Shown: positions 59,428 to 64,000 of the stretch, in pieces
Position numbering within the stretch: position 1 is the stretch's first letter
How the letters are laid out: every line of letters begins with the position of its first letter
Assembly: GCA_009760855.2 (NCBI GenBank)
Contig: WPIO01000157.1
Location: 453,001-517,000, forward strand
Direction of reading: 5' to 3'
From: Cristatella mucedo
Lineage: Eukaryota; Bryozoa; Phylactolaemata; Cristatellidae
Length of the DNA stretch: 64,000 nucleotides
Program-made: the position numbers and the translations under genes
The notes under the pieces: generated by a model
Database searches by the model: none
What the model was told of the DNA's origin: nothing
Seen by the model: only the letters and a program-made list of their open reading frames with translations

Positions 59428-62204
59428 CGTCTTAGTATCATCATTGTAGAATTGTGCTGAAATCGCACGATCTAATAACCTTTATGGCTTGCTGTGATAC
59501 CCACCTTAGGTCGAAGAGGGCAGCTTAGACTGCAGCCGAATGTTTAAGGTCTCTGACGTGTGCTGACGGCATGTCTTAAATTCTGGCAGGCCATGTCGGC
59601 AGGACTCGAGACGTTGCTACTCGGTCCTTGAACTGTAGATCGAGGCAGCGGAGCTACTTAATAGGACGACCGAACAGCTCTGAGCTGCAATGGGTGCAGC
59701 ACCATGGGAGCTTTTGCTGCTTGCTTGCTCGCTCGCTTGCTTTTTGCTCTTCTCGTCGGCGCTGGCTAGATCTGGCTCGTGGTGGGTTGCTTTTTCAGAC
59801 CCTCTACCGGCAATGCATCCGCACGCGGCTGCTTGCAGCCGAAATTAGTGGCTCTCAGGCTGAAAACGGCAGTGCGGCTGACGTCAATCACTCGTTAGGT
59901 AAATGCTGCTTGCCTCAAGTTTTCCGCTAGTGCTAGGGGTGTGACCGGCTGGTGCTGTTGACGCTTGGACGCGTCGGCTGCTGTTGTTGGTTGCTATGTC
60001 TTGCCGAGCTGGATTGGCCCAGCTGTTAAGGTGCTCGCCCCGACCGAGGTCAAGCTGAATGTATTGTGTAACCGAGGTCGTGGGCTCGAGCCCTGTGGCA
60101 CATGTGAAGCGCTTGAATAGAGATTAGGTTCTCTTAGGTCGCTATATAAATGAATTATATTTATTTATGTTTTCTTTGTCGGAGTCTGTAGCGGTGTTCT
60201 GGCTCGCGGAACTCTGCCGAGGCCGGAGTCCTTGTTTGTGCTGATTACGTTCAAGGAGAGCTTGCACAGCGCCATGACTGCATGATTGTGCAGCAGTGTA
60301 AAAGCTTTGCTCCTTATTGCTACGGCTCAGTTGGACAAGCTTGGGCCCGTGTTCGTGTTTCGTCTGTTCGGCCTGAATCCTCTTATGCGTTGAACGATGT
60401 AAGCAAGATTAAAAGGCCGCTGCATCAGTACTTTCTTGATCGTTGTGGGGGTTGTAGGCAAGCAATACAGGGAGTGTCTTAGTTGCACATATGTCAGAGA
60501 ACAGCAGCTGCTGCTGCAGTTTTCGCGTGTAGGTCTCGCATCTGGCTCCCTCTGGCTGTCATCCTCCCTGGCAGCTCTGGCTGGCAGCTTTGATTCATAG
60601 CAACAAACCACTCGGCTTGGTCACTGCTCATTCATGGCAAGGTATACTGAAGACGGCCTGACCATCCTTGGGGTGGGGTGGGGGTTTGTATGTCACGTTG
60701 CATGACTGAGAATTTTTGGTAGCCCTTCGGTCTGTATGACACTGGGCATTTAACACATTTTGCCACTGGCTGGCCTTGCTTGTCGAAAGGGGGGGGGGGG
60801 TGGCATGATCACCTGCTGTATGAGTGAGTTGGGCTCTTACTGTACTTATCCGAGCTCGGTCGTGAGAGGAGCAGTCCATCAGCGCCGGTAGGTTGTAGCG
60901 CACTGGTGAAATGCTGCCGTGCTTGGTCATCTAATGTATGCCTCGCCAGATGTCTACATCGAACTGTGCTTACCAGCGAGTGAGTTCGTCTCACGTGCCG
61001 ATTTCAATGCAAGGACATTTTCTTGTGCTGAAAGGCCTCTTACTGACCAAGGGGCCTTACACTGTTTGCATCGTGTCTTAACCGTTGATCACTGTAGGGC
61101 TGCTATGCCAAATTGGGTGATGTTAGCACTATGTGCAATGGGGCTGCTGCGTTGTAAGCAGTGCCACTGTAGGAATATCCTTACTAAATGTGCAACAGGA
61201 CACACATTGAGAACTTTTCTCGAGTCCTGAAGTCGTAGTTGATCAGCCAAAGAAAATTCCATTTTTATGGACCTTGTTCAGTATTGCACTGTGCCACCAA
61301 TCGTTTCGTTCGGTAGCTCTGACCATCTTAGTTTGTTCCATTGATGTGTGCATATCGATAGCTGGTTGCTTGGAGCAATCCAGCTGAGTTTTCTATTCTT
61401 TCTCTTTTTTTTTTAAAGCTCGTGGACTAGCTTCGTGATTCAAGCCTTTTTCGGTGGCTTCGTGTGGCCTTTCCTGTCCAAGAAGTTTCACTTTGGACTG
61501 ATGTGGCCGGCATATTGTTTCCTGGACACGGCCCGACTTAGCGCTACAGTGAAGCATTGAGTCCTCTAGCAGCAGGCAGTGAGCTGTTGCTAACATTCCA
61601 TGATTAACTAAGGAAGTCCATCGAGCTAGGATGGTTTGGTCACTCTAGCTGCCCTGAGCTGTGCTGGGTACGTTGTACCAGTGGCTTTCTAGCTGCATAG
61701 CATTGTTTAAGTTTTGCCGAATTTTTTTTTCTTGTAATGAGCTCTCGAATTCTATGCCCTAATGTACCTACTCACTTTGGTACCGTCAGATCAGTTCATA
61801 CAATCCTCCTTTGTTAATGGATTTACTAGTAGTAAATTTATTAATTGTGCTACACGTAATCCATTCTTATTAATCATGGATCGAGCTCGTTGCTCTCTTC
61901 TCGAGCGAGTAGGCGGGCGTTGTATGATGCAATCGTGCTGCTACCAGTTTAGCGAGAGCACACCATTTCGCTTCTCCTCTCGTGCCGGCGCCGCCCTGTG
62001 CGTTTTTCTGTCCTGCCAGGAATCGCGGCGTATCGCTCTCGCAGGTTCGGCAGTTGACTCAGCGGCGGCTAATTTTCCCACTACGTCTCTACTTGGCACT
62101 GTCGACCTGGGCTCTCGGTGCATCGAACCGTGGACGCACGTGTCCGAGGATCTGCTGCCCGTGCTGTGGCGAGTGGTGTACTGGAGCTCGCAGGCGCTCA
62201 CATG
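58058..62204 (+). CDS. LMBRD2: LMBR1 domain-containing protein 2, first three coding exons
   Basis: LMBRD2 is a multi-pass membrane protein of the LMBR1/LIMR family, reported to be linked to GPCR signalling; its exact function is unclear. Three exons join in phase. 58058-58231 encodes MSVGPLVVEL, TM1, then LLLHRYGDY and TM2, ending FVLPLDVSE. 59799-59898 (acceptor TTTTTCAG, donor GTAAAT) encodes TLYRQCIRTRLLAAEI and an Asn-bearing luminal stretch. 62045-62204 (acceptor CTCTCGCAG, donor GTAATC) encodes GSRCIEPWTHVSEDLLPVLW, then RVVYWSSQALTW. LHRYGD, LPLDVS and WRVVYW are family landmarks. The start matches the family N-terminus; an acceptor-like CTACTACAG just upstream suggests a 5' UTR exon. 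The rest lies beyond the window. The next intron holds a minisatellite and a LINE. Confidence 0.94.
59360..59425 (+). repeat. (GA)n microsatellite
   Basis: About 33 uninterrupted units in LMBRD2 intron 1. Confidence 0.97.
60002..60170 (+). mobile_element. SINE-1 copy, best preserved
   Basis: tRNA-like head GCCGAGCTGGATTGGCCC, AGCTGTTAAGGTGCTCGCC (A-box region) and GGTCGTGGGCTCGAGCCC (B-box), followed directly by the LINE-type hairpin tail GTGAAGCGCTTGAATAGAG, TTAGGTTCTCTTAGGTCGC and ATATAAATGAATTATATTTATT. About 165 bp. Confidence 0.8.
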
Positions 62205-62700
62205 GTAATCGTCTGCACCGATGCCACACGCTCACTGCTGCCGACCGCAGTGCAGTTCCACCGGGAGTCGTGCCACGTGGTCGGCCCAAATTCGGACGTG
62301 CAGCTGCGGCTCGTGAAAGACCGTCTTGAGAGGCCGTTGTGTATTCCTATTGGCTGCATTCGTGAGCAACTGCCCATGCTTGCTCGGTAGCTCAACTAAG
62401 CCACAAGTTTCGAATGGGTGTACACATTTTGAGTGCTAGAGAGCTCCTGGTTGGAAGTTTGAGAGTTGCTTGCTGGAAGGTCAGGTTGCAAAGTTGAACC
62501 AATACATAGCCAATGTCTGCGCAACATGGCCATTAGCTTGCTGCTTACTGCAACAAAGCAGAGGATACCGATAATGACATGGGACAGCTTGTGCTCAAGC
62601 AGCCAGCAGCAACGAAACACGTGACAAGGAGCCAGTAGAAGAGAGAGGGAGAGAGAGAGCACGGTGATGGTATGCAGAGAGCGATGGCGATGGCAGGCAG

Positions 62701-63006
62701 CGCTTGCTAGCTGAGAATTGAGGAAGGGCTTTGCTTAGCAATCAAGGACGTGAGGAGCAAACGACTTTCGAATGGTCGCTGAGAATTGAGGGCTTGCTAG
62801 CTGAGAATTGAGGAAGGGCTTTGCTTAGCAATCAAGGACGTGAGGAGCAAACGACTTTCGAATGGTCGCTGAGAATTGAGGAAGGGCTTCGCTTAGCAAT
62901 CAAGGAGGTGAGGAGCAAACGACTTTCGAATGGTCGCTGAGAATTGAGGAAGGGCTTCCTTCGCTTAGCAATCAAGGACGTGAGGAGCAAACGACTTTCG
63001 AATGGT
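62701..63006 (+). repeat. Minisatellite, about 4 units of 68-90 bp
   Basis: GCTGAGAATTGAGGAAGGGC starts units near 62710, 62800, 62868 and 62936. Each contains ATCAAGGACGTGAGGAGC (third unit ATCAAGGAGGTG) and ACGACTTTCGAATGGT. The first unit is lengthened by a repeated GGCTTGCTAGCTGAG; the fourth has a CTTC insertion. Confidence 0.9.
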
Positions 63007-63039
63007 TGGCAGCCGCTCACTGATAGTTCCTTAAATGAT

Positions 63040-64000
63040 TAATGCATTGGCAATAACGACGACTCTTGCTGAAAGAGGTGTGGTGTGAGAGCACTATTGA
63101 GGAGCAAGAGGGTCGCATAAGTAGGCTGGTGCAAGGGAGTGTAGCCACGTGTAAGCCAGAGACCTTGAAAGTCGATTTCATGCTTGGTGGGGAGCCAGTG
63201 AAGATTGGACAGCAATGGTATGATATGGCAGCCACTCAATTGATGACTGACCAACCGAGCTGCTGAGTTGTACACCAGCTGAAGCCGGTTAAGGGTACAG
63301 GCCGGGAGTTCTTAGTAAAGGGAATATATAATATAATATATATATAATCTAGACGTGATGTCAGAAACTCGTGAACCAGTTTGGCTGTCGTTTTTTTGTC
63401 TAAGCAGGCCCTAATTTTGGCTATGTTGTACGCTAGTCTAAGCAGGTCCTGATTTTTGTAATGCACCGCAGCTGAAAGTAGGCCGACTTGACTATGGAGG
63501 CAATGTGCTTATCCAATGACAAGGAATTTGGAATCCAATGACAAGGAATTTGGAATAGCCAAACCCAGATTGTTCGTAGAGGTCACTGCAGTGATGCTAG
63601 ATGAACCAATTTTGAGGGTGAGTTCATCCATCTTTAGGACGACTCTAGGCTTGCCAATAGCTATTAGGTGGGTCTTATCGTCGTTTAGCTTTAAGAAGTT
63701 GGTGGCTATCCAAATGCTGATGTCATCGATGCAAGCTGCAATGGAATTGAGCGAGTCGGATACGGAGTAAGGTTGAGAAAGGTCTAAGCTATGATGGAAC
63801 TGAGTGTCATCTGTTTAGAAATAAATGCCAAGATTGGGTTTGACGATGACATTGGCCAGAGGAAGAGTAAAGATAGTAAAAAGTAGGATGCCTAAGATCG
63901 AACCCTGAGTTACCCCGCACTTTAAGGGTTCCCTTTGTATCTACACTCTCTCTGTGACATTTTTCACTTGAGTTAGGACCTTACCCAGTTTAGCATCTGG
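63040..64000 (-). mobile_element. LINE, third family, C-terminal/RT part, runs off the window
   Basis: Minus-strand LINE in LMBRD2 intron 3. CHIIPLLSNLHWLPTKHEID (63275-63039) and ACLDKKTTAKLVHEFLTSRL (63466-63236) are C-terminal motifs. The opposite-sense text near 63810-63930 (GACATTGGCCAGAGGAAGAG, ACCCTGAGTTACCCCGC) corresponds to the RT motif B/C region of copies B-D. Stops and frameshifts are present. The same slot as the main family, but strongly diverged. Confidence 0.85.

Noticed and set aside
60002-60110. True tRNA gene
   Set aside because: A- and B-box-like motifs exist, but the acceptor and anticodon stems do not form, and the LINE-like tail and multiple copies show it is a SINE. 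The same applies to the other tRNA-like heads.
62701-63006. CRISPR-like array
   Set aside because: The repeats are contiguous 68-90 bp units without unique spacers, in an animal intron.

Overview
This is eukaryotic, almost certainly animal, nuclear DNA. It holds widely spaced spliced genes, long introns full of non-LTR retrotransposons (LINEs), tRNA-derived SINEs and microsatellites, and no operons or bacterial signals. The phylum cannot be settled from the sequence alone. The style (LINEs ending in a small hairpin plus (ATT)n, tRNA SINEs that borrow the same tail, short conserved housekeeping exons in long introns) fits an invertebrate.

Five conserved protein genes could be rebuilt exon by exon from splice sites, reading phase and family knowledge. 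SSBP1 (mitochondrial single-strand DNA-binding protein, minus, 10209-19888, with the 5' end unresolved near 21.9 kb) is followed by a single-RRM SR-type splicing factor (minus, 29559-32096, 156 aa, with a 12-nt microexon). ARL1 (plus, 32342-45196, 181 aa) starts 245 bp from the SR gene, head to head. ATP5F1D (F1 ATP synthase delta subunit, minus, 50276-55520, 164 aa) has a GC-AG last intron. LMBRD2 (plus, from 58058, first three coding exons) runs off the right edge. A 40-codon, single-exon ORF with a membrane segment (minus, 57090-57212) lies between ATP5F1D and LMBRD2 and may be an unannotated microprotein gene.

Region by region: 1-10.2 kb is repeat-rich intergenic DNA with a CpG-dense block (about 2.7-5.05 kb), a 60-bp tandem repeat and LINE copy B. 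10.2-21.9 kb is SSBP1, whose 9-kb intron contains the longest LINE (copy C, with endonuclease and reverse transcriptase). 22-29.5 kb is intergenic with decayed LINE pieces and a gene-poor stretch. 29.5-45.2 kb is the SR/ARL1 divergent pair. ARL1 intron 2 holds an almost undamaged reverse-transcriptase ORF (copy D) just before exon 3, and intron 3 holds a hAT transposon end. 45.2-50.3 kb is the convergent intergenic gap. 50.3-55.5 kb is ATP5F1D. 55.5-64 kb is LMBRD2 with a minisatellite and a further LINE family in its third intron.

Three of the genes serve organelles: SSBP1 and ATP5F1D act in mitochondria and ARL1 at the Golgi. Nothing suggests they form one pathway. The most unusual biology is in gene structure (microexon in an RRM loop, GC-AG intron, 4-nt first coding exon) and in retroelement behaviour: LINE/SINE tail sharing, an inverted twin-priming-like insertion, a conversion-like tract between two LINE copies, a chimeric LINE 5' end, and a hAT end resembling families known for horizontal transfer. 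I found no multi-gene novel system.
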